Shown piece after piece: positions 23,581 through 31,389 of a stretch of DNA of 32,372 nucleotides. The position numbers and the translations under genes are program-made. The notes beneath the pieces were generated by a model. The model had not been told where the DNA came from. It made no database searches and saw only the letters and a list, made by a program, of their open reading frames with translations. Source of the stretch: Desulfocorpusculum sp964414345. Its GTDB lineage: Bacteria; Desulfobacterota; Desulfocorpusculales; Desulfocorpusculum. The DNA is taken from assembly GCA_964414345.1 (NCBI GenBank), contig CAYPWF010000043.1, positions 1 through 32,372 of the forward strand, in the 5' to 3' direction. The stretch's first letter is position 1; each line of letters opens with the position of its first letter.

Positions 23581-25008
23581 TCAATAGAGCTGACTCTTTT
23601 GTTGGGGAGCTCGGGAGCGCTTGGGAGAAGAGGGGCTTTTCCGCTTTTTCCTTTTTTGTCTCAAAAAAGCGTCCCTGAGCTTGAAAATGCAGTACATGAT
23701 GGTGGCCTCCCCCCGTACGATGTCGTCTGCCAAAGCTTTGCAATTGGGAGCTCCACAAGAGCCGCAGTCGATTCCTGGCAGGCTTTCGAGTATTTTGGAT
23801 TTTTGGGCCATTTTTTCTATGGCTTTGGATGGATCAGGGTCCAAGCCTTCCAAGGAAAGTGGTTTCATCCTGCGATCAAAATGTGAACCGAACCGTTCGA
23901 AGTTTTCTCTGGCCCAGGTCTCCTCTGTCTTGGATAGTTCCGGGAACATACGGCAAAGGCGCTGTATCTTAGAGCGTCCCCGGTAGGGGTTGTCCACCAT
24001 GAGCGGCCCCCCGGCACAGCCTGCATAACAGGCTCTGCACTCCACGAACTCAATGTCGGTTAGGGTGTGGTTATCTATTTCTTCCATGATCCGAACTAGG
24101 TGTTTCATGTCCGAAACTGCAATGGCATTTTCCAGGCCCAGGGCTTCAACCTCCCCCCAGAGGGTTCCCCAACGCATCCCTAAGGCCGAGGAGCCGTGAA
24201 GTTGTGGGGGCTTTTGGCCTGCTCGCTGCCTTTTACGAATGGCGAACATTAGATCCTTGTAAATCTCCCCCACGGAAATGGCTCCATCCAAATGGGTCTT
24301 GGCGCCGGTATAAGGATGGTGGATAGTGGTTATGCGGGCAGGGCATCCGGCCAAATAGAACGCCCCGATTTTTTCCACAGGAATTCCCTTTTGTTTGGAA
24401 CGCGCCTCTTTGAGTTTCTTAACAGCTAATTCCAAAGTAGAGTCTATGGGCACCACCAAATCAGCCAGATCCGGAAACCTAAGCTGTATGAGGCGCAGAA
24501 CCACAGGGCAAAAGGATGTCATGAGAGGCTTGGGGCCATGATACCTGTCCATGTATTCCCTAAGCAGAAGGCTGGCCCTTTCCGTAGCCAGGGCTGCTTC
24601 GAACACCTCGTGGAAGCCCAGATCCAAAATCCCGGCCAGGATGTCATTGGGAAGCACAGCCGGGATGAATTGTCCGTAAAGTGAGGCTTCGGGCACAGCT
24701 ATTCTGTATTCGAAGCGTTGGATCGCAGAGATGGGATCTGAGAGAACTATACCAGCCTTGTGCTCACAGACCCTTACGCACTCCCCGCAATCTATGCAAA
24801 GTTGGGGCTTTATGATCGCCTTGCCTTTTCTGATTCGGATGGCCTCTGTGGGGCAAACCCGCATGCAGGCTGCACAGCCCACACACCTTCGGGGATCCAG
24901 CCTCACGCTGGATTTGGGAACCTCGGATTCGAGCCTTGAAGGGTGGGGCTGGCCAGGCTCCTCTAAGTCCTCCAGCAAAGATCCCAGCCTTGGATCCTGC
25001 TCCTTCAT
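23581..25008 (-). CDS. FeFe-hydrogenase-like iron-sulfur protein with altered H-cluster site
   Basis: Soluble protein of 475 aa. N to C: a dicluster ferredoxin domain (Cys42/45/48/52 and Cys71/74/77/81); a hydrogenase large-subunit C-terminal domain (about 95-345); a 4Fe-4S domain of the type seen in RnfB and CO-dehydrogenase/CdhD proteins (DCGSCGAPNC, Cys415/418/423 and Cys440); and a basic tail. In the hydrogenase part, L1 is TSFCP (normally TSCCP), L2 is AGCPAR (normally MPCxxK) and L3 is ECRACYAGC (normally MACPGGC). All four cubane-ligand cysteines (167, 222, 327, 331) remain, while the proton-relay Cys is Phe166 and the L2 Lys is Arg225. This points to a sensory or electron-transfer relative rather than a catalytic hydrogenase; no maturases are in view. 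The ATG follows GGGAGGTGG. Confidence 0.8.
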   Translation of the reverse strand: MKEQDPRLGSLLEDLEEPGQPHPSRLESEVPKSSVRLDPRRCVGCAACMRVCPTEAIRIRKGKAIIKPQLCIDCGECVRVCEHKAGIVLSDPISAIQRFEYRIAVPEASLYGQFIPAVLPNDILAGILDLGFHEVFEAALATERASLLLREYMDRYHGPKPLMTSFCPVVLRLIQLRFPDLADLVVPIDSTLELAVKKLKEARSKQKGIPVEKIGAFYLAGCPARITTIHHPYTGAKTHLDGAISVGEIYKDLMFAIRKRQRAGQKPPQLHGSSALGMRWGTLWGEVEALGLENAIAVSDMKHLVRIMEEIDNHTLTDIEFVECRACYAGCAGGPLMVDNPYRGRSKIQRLCRMFPELSKTEETWARENFERFGSHFDRRMKPLSLEGLDPDPSKAIEKMAQKSKILESLPGIDCGSCGAPNCKALADDIVRGEATIMYCIFKLRDAFLRQKRKKRKSPSSPKRSRAPQQKSQLY

Positions 25009-25050
25009 CCCGCCACCTCCCTTCCAAGGGAAAAATTACCGACCCGCTTG

Positions 25051-25079
25051 AGCATACCGGCTGAAAAGCACCGGGTCAA
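25051..25079 (-). promoter_or_regulatory. Candidate promoter of the hydrogenase-like gene
   Basis: On the - strand TTGACC (25079-25074), a 17-bp spacer and TATGCT (25056-25051), 43 bp before the start codon; 5/6 and 4/6 consensus matches. The -10 lies in the repeat block CCGGTATGCTCAAG. Confidence 0.4.
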
Positions 25080-25230
25080 CGCCAGAGGAAGTGTTCTTGG
25101 CAGCCCCCCAAAAAATACCTTGTCCCCTTATCCTGAATGATGCAGGCTAGCCCGGATCATTCTCCAAAGCCTCTGACTTTGGGGGCTCAAGCCCCCACCC
25201 CCGGTACACTTTGACATATTCCGACTCAAG
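25051..25230 (-). repeat. Two abutting MITE-like repeat copies (F1, F2)
   Basis: In the 388-bp gene-free stretch 25009-25396, read on the - strand, 25230-25147 is the right half of one copy (F1): TTGAGTCGGAATATGTCAAA, the perfect hairpin GGGGGCTTGAGCCCCC, TTTGGAGAATGATCCGGG and CTAG. Immediately beyond the same CTAG (25150-25147) starts the left half of another copy (F2), CCTGCATCATTCAGGATAAG, ending near CCGGTATGCTCAAG at 25061-25048. The left part of F1 and right part of F2 are absent. Nothing recognisable is seen in 25231-25396 except a small GCGTG..CACGC hairpin. Confidence 0.65.
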
Positions 25231-25396
25231 GTACCCTCTATTTCCTGGCCCCACCGATTTCGGGAACCAATGCAAAGCACAACCCTTGCCATCCGCTTGG
25301 CGCATGCGTGAAAACCTCACACGCAAGGACCATCAGGGTCAAGGCCCCGGAGAAAGAGCAAATCGGCTGTCTTGTGTGGGATCCCCAAGCCTGGGC

Positions 25397-25930
25397 TTAC
25401 TCGGTTGGAGCCAGCTCCTTGAGTGCTAGTTGGAAAGCGTTGTAGCTTTCATGCCCGAACAAGCAGAAAACTACACGATCTAGGCCGGTATCGCCTCTTA
25501 AATAATCTATTGCAGCCCCCAACATTATCCGGGCACACCGTTCTACAGGGAAGCCGAAAATACCGGTGGAGATGGCTGGGAATGCAATGCTCTTCAGACC
25601 ACGTTGGTCAGCCAAGCGCAGAGCGCTGAGAGTAGCCGAGAGAAGCTTCTGGTCCTCGTCTCCCTCTCCCATCCTAGGTCCTACCGCATGAATCACGTAC
25701 TTGGCCTTTAGGCGTCCGGCTCCAGTGATGGCCGCCTGGCCTACCTGTATGGGGCCTATTTTGTTACACTCCTCCTGAATGGAAGGCCCTCCCTTGGTGC
25801 GGATAGCCCCTGCTACCCCGGCCCCTAGGATCAACTGTGCGTTGGCTGCATTGACGATCCCGTCTGTGTCCAGTTCAGTTATATCCCCCTGGAGCAATTC
25901 CAAAGATCGTCCTTTTACTTGTAACCTCAC
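25397..25930 (-). CDS. Macro-domain ADP-ribose hydrolase (YmdB/MacroD-like)
   Basis: Single macro domain of 177 aa. Conserved blocks: LLQGDITELDTDGIVNAANA (ADP-ribose pocket Asp and Asn), LGAGVAGAIRTKGG (Gly-rich loop and catalytic region), GQAAITGAGRLKAKYVIHAVGP and PAISTGIFGFP (phosphate-binding loop). Known members remove ADP-ribose from acidic residues or deacetylate O-acetyl-ADP-ribose; which applies here is unknown. The start is GTG 25930, overlapping the HU gene stop as GTGA, with AAGGAGG inside the HU coding end, so the two are translationally coupled and share the promoter at 26299-26327. Confidence 0.92.
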   Translation of the reverse strand: MRLQVKGRSLELLQGDITELDTDGIVNAANAQLILGAGVAGAIRTKGGPSIQEECNKIGPIQVGQAAITGAGRLKAKYVIHAVGPRMGEGDEDQKLLSATLSALRLADQRGLKSIAFPAISTGIFGFPVERCARIMLGAAIDYLRGDTGLDRVVFCLFGHESYNAFQLALKELAPTE

Positions 25931-26238
25931 CTCTTGGCCTCCTTGCGCCCTCTTGAAGGCTTCATGTCCACTCTTTCACGAAGCTCTTTCCCTACCTTGA
26001 AGAAAGGGAGTTTTTTTGCAGGCACCTTGATGCTCTGGCCGGTCTTGGGATTCCTGCCGGTGTAAGAAGCGTAGTTCTTCACCTTGATGCTTCCAAACCC
26101 ACGTATTTCTATGCGATCACCCTTGACCAAGGCGTCCCTCATACTCTGGAAAACTGTGTTGACCACAACCTCAGCTACCTTGGTGGTGATGCCGTTTACT
26201 CTCTGAGCCAATGTCTCTATCAGTTCAGACTTGGTCAT
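25927..26238 (-). CDS. HU/IHF-family DNA-binding protein
   Basis: Nucleoid-associated protein of 103 aa, a homo- or heterodimer that bends DNA. The N-terminal helices MTKSELIETLAQRVNG, the beta-arm segment IRGFGSIKVKNYASYTGRNP with PKTG at the arm tip, and the C-terminal PAKKLPFFKVGKELRERV match HU/IHF; the RGFGS and GRNPKTG blocks lean to the IHF-beta-like side. A basic tail (KPSRGRKEAKR) extends it beyond the usual 90-95 residues. The ATG at 26238 has GGGGGATGGA before it. It is the first gene of a two-gene unit with the macro-domain gene and is driven by a near-consensus promoter. Confidence 0.93.
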   Translation of the reverse strand: MTKSELIETLAQRVNGITTKVAEVVVNTVFQSMRDALVKGDRIEIRGFGSIKVKNYASYTGRNPKTGQSIKVPAKKLPFFKVGKELRERVDMKPSRGRKEAKR

Positions 26239-26298
26239 TCCATCCCCCTTGCCCCATGGGCCCGGAATATGAAGAAACGCGCCTAGAGCGCAAGAAAC

Positions 26299-26327
26299 TT
26301 TATAATGAGATTCCAGTGCCTTGTCAA
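26299..26327 (-). promoter_or_regulatory. Strong sigma70 promoter of the HU-macro unit
   Basis: On the - strand a perfect TTGACA (26327-26322), a 17-bp spacer and TATAAA (26304-26299), about 60 bp before the HU start codon; the best sigma70-type promoter in the window. Confidence 0.7.
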
Positions 26328-26337
26328 CTCACACATC

Positions 26338-27288
26338 CTATCCAGAGACTCCAGCCTCCATGAAAATAAGAAGGCCTTTCTTATCCAGCCGAACCCAGGC
26401 CCCTAGGGTAAGAGTAAGGTTTCGGGCACCGTGTCCGCAGGGAAGACCGGCCAGCACGGGGATTCGCCTTCCGACAGCCTCCAGAACCAACTCCTTGAGG
26501 ATTCTCTTTCCCCTGGGACCACCTCCCAGATTCCCCAATGCCAGCCCTGCGATACGGCCCAGAACTCCTCCAAGCTTGAGTTGATAAAGCATCCTATCCA
26601 GCCTGTAAAGCGGCTCTCCCACGTCTTCCAGAAAAAGAATGCAGCCCTCAAGTTCAGGGAAAAAATCGGTTCCCATGAGAGCCGAGATCAATGAGAGGCA
26701 TCCCCCAAGCAGAGGCCCTTCTGCTTCCCCTTCCTGCCAGATTTCCCCTGTGATGGGTTCTTGGGGGTGACTTTCCATGACCGCCCGACGTAAAGCTTGG
26801 GCTGTGGGCGAGTCAGGACCAGAAGCCAAAGAGGAACTGGCCAGGGTGGGGCCGTGGAAAGTGACCACCCCGGCCCTGGTCCCCAGCCCCAGAAGCAGGG
26901 CGGTCACATCGCTGAAGCCCACCAGGACCTTGGGGTTCTCCTTGAGCAAGTCCTCTTCCAATAGGGGGAGCAGGCGCATGGAACCGTACCCCCCCCTGAG
27001 GCAGAAGATCCCCCGGATCTCGGCAGAGGTCAGAGCCCAACGAAGCTGTTCAGCCCTGGCCTCGTCCGGTGCTGCCAGATAAGGGATCCTGGAAGCAGAG
27101 AGCTCATGCCCGCAGGGCTCCAACCCCCAAGCCCTGAGCGTTTCCATGGACCTTTGGGCCAGCTCCTGTTCCCTCTGCCTCAAGGGCCCTGCCGGGGCCA
27201 CCACTGTCACTCGATCTCCAGGCCTTAGCCTAGGGGGGAGAATGAAACCGGCCCTGTTTCTCTTTAAGCCTTTGTTTATGTTTCCCAT
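26338..27288 (-). CDS. ldcA: LD-carboxypeptidase (S66 family)
   Basis: Serine peptidase of about 316 aa of the LdcA/MccF family, which trims the terminal D-Ala from murein tetrapeptides in cytosolic peptidoglycan recycling. Seen: RLRPGDRVTVVAPAGPL at the N-terminus, FCLRGGYGSMRLLPLL, the nucleophile motif VGFSDVTALL, FLEDVGEPLYRLDRML (Glu of the Ser-Glu-His triad) and AGLPCGHG (His). MccF-type immunity to peptide-nucleotide antibiotics is the alternative. The open frame extends to GTG 27432 with a GTGA overlap of livM, but that extra 48-residue stretch looks unlike the family; ATG 27288 (GGGGA upstream) or 27303 is more likely. The liv genes lie upstream on the same strand; read-through is possible. 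Confidence 0.85.
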   Translation of the reverse strand: MGNINKGLKRNRAGFILPPRLRPGDRVTVVAPAGPLRQREQELAQRSMETLRAWGLEPCGHELSASRIPYLAAPDEARAEQLRWALTSAEIRGIFCLRGGYGSMRLLPLLEEDLLKENPKVLVGFSDVTALLLGLGTRAGVVTFHGPTLASSSLASGPDSPTAQALRRAVMESHPQEPITGEIWQEGEAEGPLLGGCLSLISALMGTDFFPELEGCILFLEDVGEPLYRLDRMLYQLKLGGVLGRIAGLALGNLGGGPRGKRILKELVLEAVGRRIPVLAGLPCGHGARNLTLTLGAWVRLDKKGLLIFMEAGVSG

Positions 27289-27428
27289 GCCCCGATCCCC
27301 CATTTCCAAAACTGCTGGAGCAGGGTCTGTCTTTTCCAAGGGAATCCGTTTCTTGCACCCCAACCAGGGAGTCTCTCCAAGTAGTGAGCGATCACCCCCG
27401 TGACCAACTACCTCCGAGTATTCTCTTA

Positions 27429-28514
27429 TCACTCAGATATGTAAGGAAGGGGCCAGATGCGGAAATAGTCCCGGGCGCGAAACCAGATCCCCACAAGACC
27501 CACGGGCTCGAAGATGATGAAGATCACTATGAGCAGGCCGAAAGCGAAATCCTTGACTGGTCCCAACAGTATGGTCACATTGGGGTCGTAGACCCTCGCC
27601 AGCCAGCTCACCCCGGCGTCGAGGCCGAAGGGGATCAGGGTGATGAAAAGCACACCAAAAACCGTGCCCAGAATGCTGCCCAACCCTCCCACCAGGACCA
27701 TTGCCAGGAACATGACCGAATGGAGAAACGTGAAGTCCCCTGGCATGGCAGCCCTCTGTAGCGCAGCGAACATGGCCCCTGCAACCCCGGCATAAAAGGA
27801 GGCCATGGCAAAGCACAAGAGTTTGTACCCGAACACTGGGATCCCTATTATCTCGGCCGATACGTCGTTGTCCCTGATGGCCACGAAGGCCCGCCCGATC
27901 TTGGAGCGCAGGAGATTCCTTGCCCCCCAGGTCAGCAGCCCGGCCACCAGGAAGGAGAAGTAAAAGAAGCTCGAATTCTTCTGAAGGGACACACCCAAGA
28001 CCATTGGGGTGGGAAGCTCTATGCCCCTGATGCCCCTGGTGAGCCCCTCCCAGTGGATGATGGCGTAGTCAATGATGAACTGGAAGGCCAGTGTGGCCAC
28101 CATCAGGTAGAAGCCCTTGATCCTCAAGGAAGGGATTCCAACAACAACCCCCATGAAAGCTGCCATTGCTCCGGCGCACAACAGGGAAAGGAGAAAGGGG
28201 AATCCCAATTTGGTCACCACGATGGCCGAGCAGTAAGCCCCCACTCCCACAAAGGCTGCGTGCCCCAAGGAGAGCAGGCCCGTGAACCCCACGAGCAAGT
28301 TGAGCCCCACCGCAGCTATCAGGTTCACCAGGGCCAGGTTCAGGATGAAGTAATCCCCCTCGTCCAGAAAAAAGGCAGAGGCTGCCACCAATGCCAAAAA
28401 AAAGGCAAAGCAAAGCCTCTTGAACCTGGTTCTAAAGATCCTTTCGTCCTGTCTGTAAGAGAATACAGCGTTGGAGGCCAGGTAACGATTGTAAAGCTCT
28501 GAGAATCCACTCAC
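27429..28514 (-). CDS. livM: Branched-chain-type ABC transporter permease LivM
   Basis: Inner-membrane permease of 361 aa. After a ~33-residue cytoplasmic start come about eight to ten hydrophobic segments (LCFAFFLALVAASAFFL, ILNLALVNLIAAVGLNLLVG, FLLSLLCAGAMAAFMGVVVG and others). The LivM signatures GFTGLLSLGHAAFVGVGAY and the EAA-like AIRDNDVSAEIIGIPVFGYKL (contacts the ATPases) are present. It works with LivH (partly in the window), LivG and LivF; no periplasmic binding protein is encoded here. GTG 28514 follows GAGGAGGG. The acyl-CoA synthetase gene sits between livG and livM, which suggests that the transported solute is a carboxylic acid rather than an amino acid. Confidence 0.92.
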   Translation of the reverse strand: MSGFSELYNRYLASNAVFSYRQDERIFRTRFKRLCFAFFLALVAASAFFLDEGDYFILNLALVNLIAAVGLNLLVGFTGLLSLGHAAFVGVGAYCSAIVVTKLGFPFLLSLLCAGAMAAFMGVVVGIPSLRIKGFYLMVATLAFQFIIDYAIIHWEGLTRGIRGIELPTPMVLGVSLQKNSSFFYFSFLVAGLLTWGARNLLRSKIGRAFVAIRDNDVSAEIIGIPVFGYKLLCFAMASFYAGVAGAMFAALQRAAMPGDFTFLHSVMFLAMVLVGGLGSILGTVFGVLFITLIPFGLDAGVSWLARVYDPNVTILLGPVKDFAFGLLIVIFIIFEPVGLVGIWFRARDYFRIWPLPYISE

Positions 28515-28587
28515 TTCAAACCCTCCTCATTCAGGGCTTCTCGTCCTTGGAGAGGGAATGGGGAATAAAAACAGTATTGCCCGTTTC

Positions 28588-30576
28588 TCAGATTTCCTGG
28601 ATACGCACCTCTCCTTTGAAGGAGGAGAACCTGCCGTCCTCGTAGCGGATCTGGACGTCTAAGTGGTGCACCTCTTTGGATGAATAAAGATCTTGGATCA
28701 GCCCCCCATAACGCTCATTTACAAAGGCCCGCCTCACCTTGCGGGTGCGGGTGAGCTCCCCATCATCAGGGTGGAGTTCCTTGAGGAGGATCGCGAAACG
28801 CCTAACCCGGATATTCTCCGGGAAGCGCTGACAGAGCTTCCTGATCTCCTCCCCGATGAGGCCATAGGTCTCGGGCCTCTGGGAGAGGTCCTGGAAGGTT
28901 GTGTAGGAGATCCCCCTTCGTTTGGCCCAGTTGCCCACATTCTCCAGATCTATGCTCACTATGGCCGCCACGAAGGGCCGCCCGCCCCCGCAGACCACCG
29001 CCTCTTTTATGTAAGGGCTGAACTTGAGGCGGGTCTCTATGTCCTGTGGGGCGAATCTTGTGCCGTCCTCCAGAAGCATGAGGTCCTTGAACCTGTCGAA
29101 AACATATAGATGTCCATCCTCCCCCATGTACCCGGCATCCCCGGTGCGCCAAAAGCCATCCTGGGTGAAGCCCTGGCGGGTGGCCTCCTCGTTCTTGTAG
29201 TAACCCAAGTGCACGTTGGGCCCCCTAACCTGGATCTCTCCCTCCTGTGATATCCGCACCTCCACCCCCGGGATGGGCACCCCCACTGTCTCTGGCCTGA
29301 CATCATCTCCTGTGTGGGTAGTGGCTATGCCAGAGCATTCGCTCTGACCGTACACCTGGCGCAGGTCGATCCCCAGAGCCTTGAAATAGCGGAAGACCTC
29401 CGGGGAGATGGCCCCGCCGCCCGTGACTGCCATGCGCACCCTTCCCAGTCCCACACGGTTTTTTAGGGGTCGTATCACGAAGAAGCCCAGAATCGAGCGC
29501 AGCAACCTCCTCCACGCCCCCGGGGAGTGCCCTGCCAGCTCCGCCTCTGTGCACCTCAAGGCCAGTTCCATGGCCCAGCCATAGAGGCTCCTCTTGAGGA
29601 AATCCGCGTTGTCCATGGCAGCTTGGATGGTGGAGATGAGTAGTTCCCAAGTAGCCGGGGTTCCCCCGAAATAGAAGGGCTGGAGTTCCAGGAGATCCCT
29701 CCGTACCGTCTCGGTCTCCTCCGGGAAGTTGTACCGAGCCCCAACCATGAGGAACCTGGTGACATTGTAGAGCTGCTCCCCGATCCAGGGCAGGGGGGCC
29801 AGGGAGAGCAACTCCTCCCCTCTCCTCATGGGGACCATCTTGCCGTAGCTAGTGGCCGCAAAGATCAGGTTCTGGTGGCTGAGCATGGAGAGCTTCGGCA
29901 GGGCCGTGGTGCCCGAGGTGGTGAGCATGAGGGCCGGGGCCCGGGGGTCCAGCTCAGCCGCTGCCCTCTGCAGATAGCCTGGGTGATTTCTGAGCTCCTC
30001 AGCGCCTCTTTGCATCAGCTCCTCGAACCTCAAGAGAAAGGGGTACTCCTCATAGTAATGGCCCATGCCTCTGGAGTCCCAAACTATTACCCTGAGAACC
30101 TGCTCCTGGAGGGAGCCCCAGATCTTGAGGAGCTTGTCCACCTGCTCCTGATCCCTCAGCACCAGGAAGCGGGCCTCCGAGTATCTGACAAGGTAGAGCA
30201 TCTCCTCGGGCAAGCAGTCGGCGTACATGCCGGTCACTATCCCGCCGGCCGCTATACCCCCAAACTGTGCCACTATCCACTGGGGTTTGTTGTCTCCTAT
30301 GATGGCAATCCTGTCTGCTGGCTGCAGGCCCAAGCCCTTGAGGCCCAAGGCGAAACTCTCCACCTGCTGGCTGAACTCCCTCCAGGTGATGGGGTTCCAG
30401 ATCCCAAAGCGCTTCTCCCTTATGGCCACCTCGTCTGGCATGAGAAGCGCCTTGTCGAGGATCAGGCCCACCAGAGTCTGCCCAGGAACCCCGCCCTCTT
30501 TAACTCCCCCCGGCCCCACAGGAAGGCTTCCCGGCTCGCCATCCTGAGCAGCTTGTTTTTCAGCCTCGGGCTGCAC
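28588..30576 (-). CDS. AMP-forming (long-chain) acyl-CoA synthetase
   Basis: Adenylate-forming ligase of 662 aa that activates a carboxylic acid with ATP and CoA. Motifs: TTSGTTALPKLSMLSH (P-loop; the family form is TSGTTGxPKG, so the Gly after GTT is Ala and the final Gly is Leu), QVYGQSECSG, GFWRTGDAGYMGEDGHLYVFDR (ATP-binding Asp and hinge region) and a C-terminal TRTRKVRRAFV with the catalytic Lys. Size and sequence match the FAA1/FadD15-like group often annotated as long-chain. GTG 30576 is chosen because CCGGAGGG lies eight bases before it; it overlaps livG by 17 nt. The operon position suggests it traps the imported acid as a CoA ester. Chain length or aromatic specificity is not readable. 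Confidence 0.88.
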   Translation of the reverse strand: MQPEAEKQAAQDGEPGSLPVGPGGVKEGGVPGQTLVGLILDKALLMPDEVAIREKRFGIWNPITWREFSQQVESFALGLKGLGLQPADRIAIIGDNKPQWIVAQFGGIAAGGIVTGMYADCLPEEMLYLVRYSEARFLVLRDQEQVDKLLKIWGSLQEQVLRVIVWDSRGMGHYYEEYPFLLRFEELMQRGAEELRNHPGYLQRAAAELDPRAPALMLTTSGTTALPKLSMLSHQNLIFAATSYGKMVPMRRGEELLSLAPLPWIGEQLYNVTRFLMVGARYNFPEETETVRRDLLELQPFYFGGTPATWELLISTIQAAMDNADFLKRSLYGWAMELALRCTEAELAGHSPGAWRRLLRSILGFFVIRPLKNRVGLGRVRMAVTGGGAISPEVFRYFKALGIDLRQVYGQSECSGIATTHTGDDVRPETVGVPIPGVEVRISQEGEIQVRGPNVHLGYYKNEEATRQGFTQDGFWRTGDAGYMGEDGHLYVFDRFKDLMLLEDGTRFAPQDIETRLKFSPYIKEAVVCGGGRPFVAAIVSIDLENVGNWAKRRGISYTTFQDLSQRPETYGLIGEEIRKLCQRFPENIRVRRFAILLKELHPDDGELTRTRKVRRAFVNERYGGLIQDLYSSKEVHHLDVQIRYEDGRFSSFKGEVRIQEI

Positions 30577-31387
30577 CCTGTGACCCTCCGGCAACTTTCT
30601 CCCTACCCAAGTATGCCTCTATGACTTGGGGATGCGCCTGAACCTCGCGGGGCGACCCCTCTGCTATCTTGAAGCCGAAATTAAGCACACAGACCCTGTC
30701 TGAGAGATCCATCACCGCAGCCAGATCGTGTTCTATCCAGATGATGGTCACCCCGAGGTCTCTGTGAACGTCCATGATGTAGGAGGCTATGTCCTCTTTC
30801 TCCTCAACGGCCATCCCGGCCATGATCTCGTCCAGCAGAAGTATCTTGGGCCTCATTGCCAGGGCGCGGGCCATGTCCACCCTTTTCCTCACCCCAATGG
30901 GGAGCATGGCCACAGGGTGATATCGAAACCCTGAGAGCCCCATGAAATCTATTATCTCCTCCTCGATCTCCTTTCGATAACGGATCTCCTCTGCCACCAC
31001 GTGGGGCAGTCTCAGAAGGCTGCCAAGGGGAGAAAAACCCATGAGGCAATGGCGGCCCAGCTTGATGTTGTCCAGGACCGTCATCCCATGGAAGAGCTCA
31101 ACCTTCTGAAAGGTCCTGGCGATACCCATGGATGCGATCCTGTGGGGCTTCATGCCGCTGATCTCCTGGCCGGAAAAGAGGATTCGCCCTTTCTGGGGTC
31201 TGTAGTGGCCATTTATGCAGTTGAGAAGGCTTGTCTTGCCGGCCCCGTTGGGCCCTATGATGCTATAGATCTCCCCGGCCTGCACCGAGAAGCTGATCCC
31301 GCTGAGGACTTGGACACCCGCGAAAGAGAGATATAGGTTCTCAATCCCGAGAATCCCCTCGGGAGCCTTCTCGGCCACACGGCTCAT
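30560..31387 (-). CDS. livG: Branched-chain-type ABC transporter ATPase LivG
   Basis: ABC ATPase of 275 aa. Walker A is GPNGAGKTS (about residues 39-47 from this start). The Q-loop segment is GIARTFQKVELFHGMTVLDN, the signature region is MLPIGVRKRVDMARALAMRP (LSGGQ is replaced by the LivG-type LPIGVRKRV), Walker B is ILLLDEIMAGM and the switch His is in WIEHDLAAVM. It energises uptake with LivF and the LivH/LivM permeases. ATG 31387 starts 2 nt after the livF stop, with AGGAAGAGG upstream; a GTG at 31399 inside livF is the alternative. It overlaps the acyl-CoA synthetase gene downstream, so the three are translationally linked. Confidence 0.93.
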   Translation of the reverse strand: MSRVAEKAPEGILGIENLYLSFAGVQVLSGISFSVQAGEIYSIIGPNGAGKTSLLNCINGHYRPQKGRILFSGQEISGMKPHRIASMGIARTFQKVELFHGMTVLDNIKLGRHCLMGFSPLGSLLRLPHVVAEEIRYRKEIEEEIIDFMGLSGFRYHPVAMLPIGVRKRVDMARALAMRPKILLLDEIMAGMAVEEKEDIASYIMDVHRDLGVTIIWIEHDLAAVMDLSDRVCVLNFGFKIAEGSPREVQAHPQVIEAYLGREKVAGGSQGAARG

Positions 31388-31389
31388 GC

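Noticed and set aside
27289..27432. N-terminal extension of the LD-carboxypeptidase to GTG 27432 (GTGA overlap with livM)
   Set aside because: No ribosome site, and the extra 48 residues do not resemble the S66 family N-terminus.
29875..30624. Open frame of 249 codons opposite the acyl-CoA synthetase
   Set aside because: Antisense shadow of a well-supported gene; its translation shows no recognisable domain.
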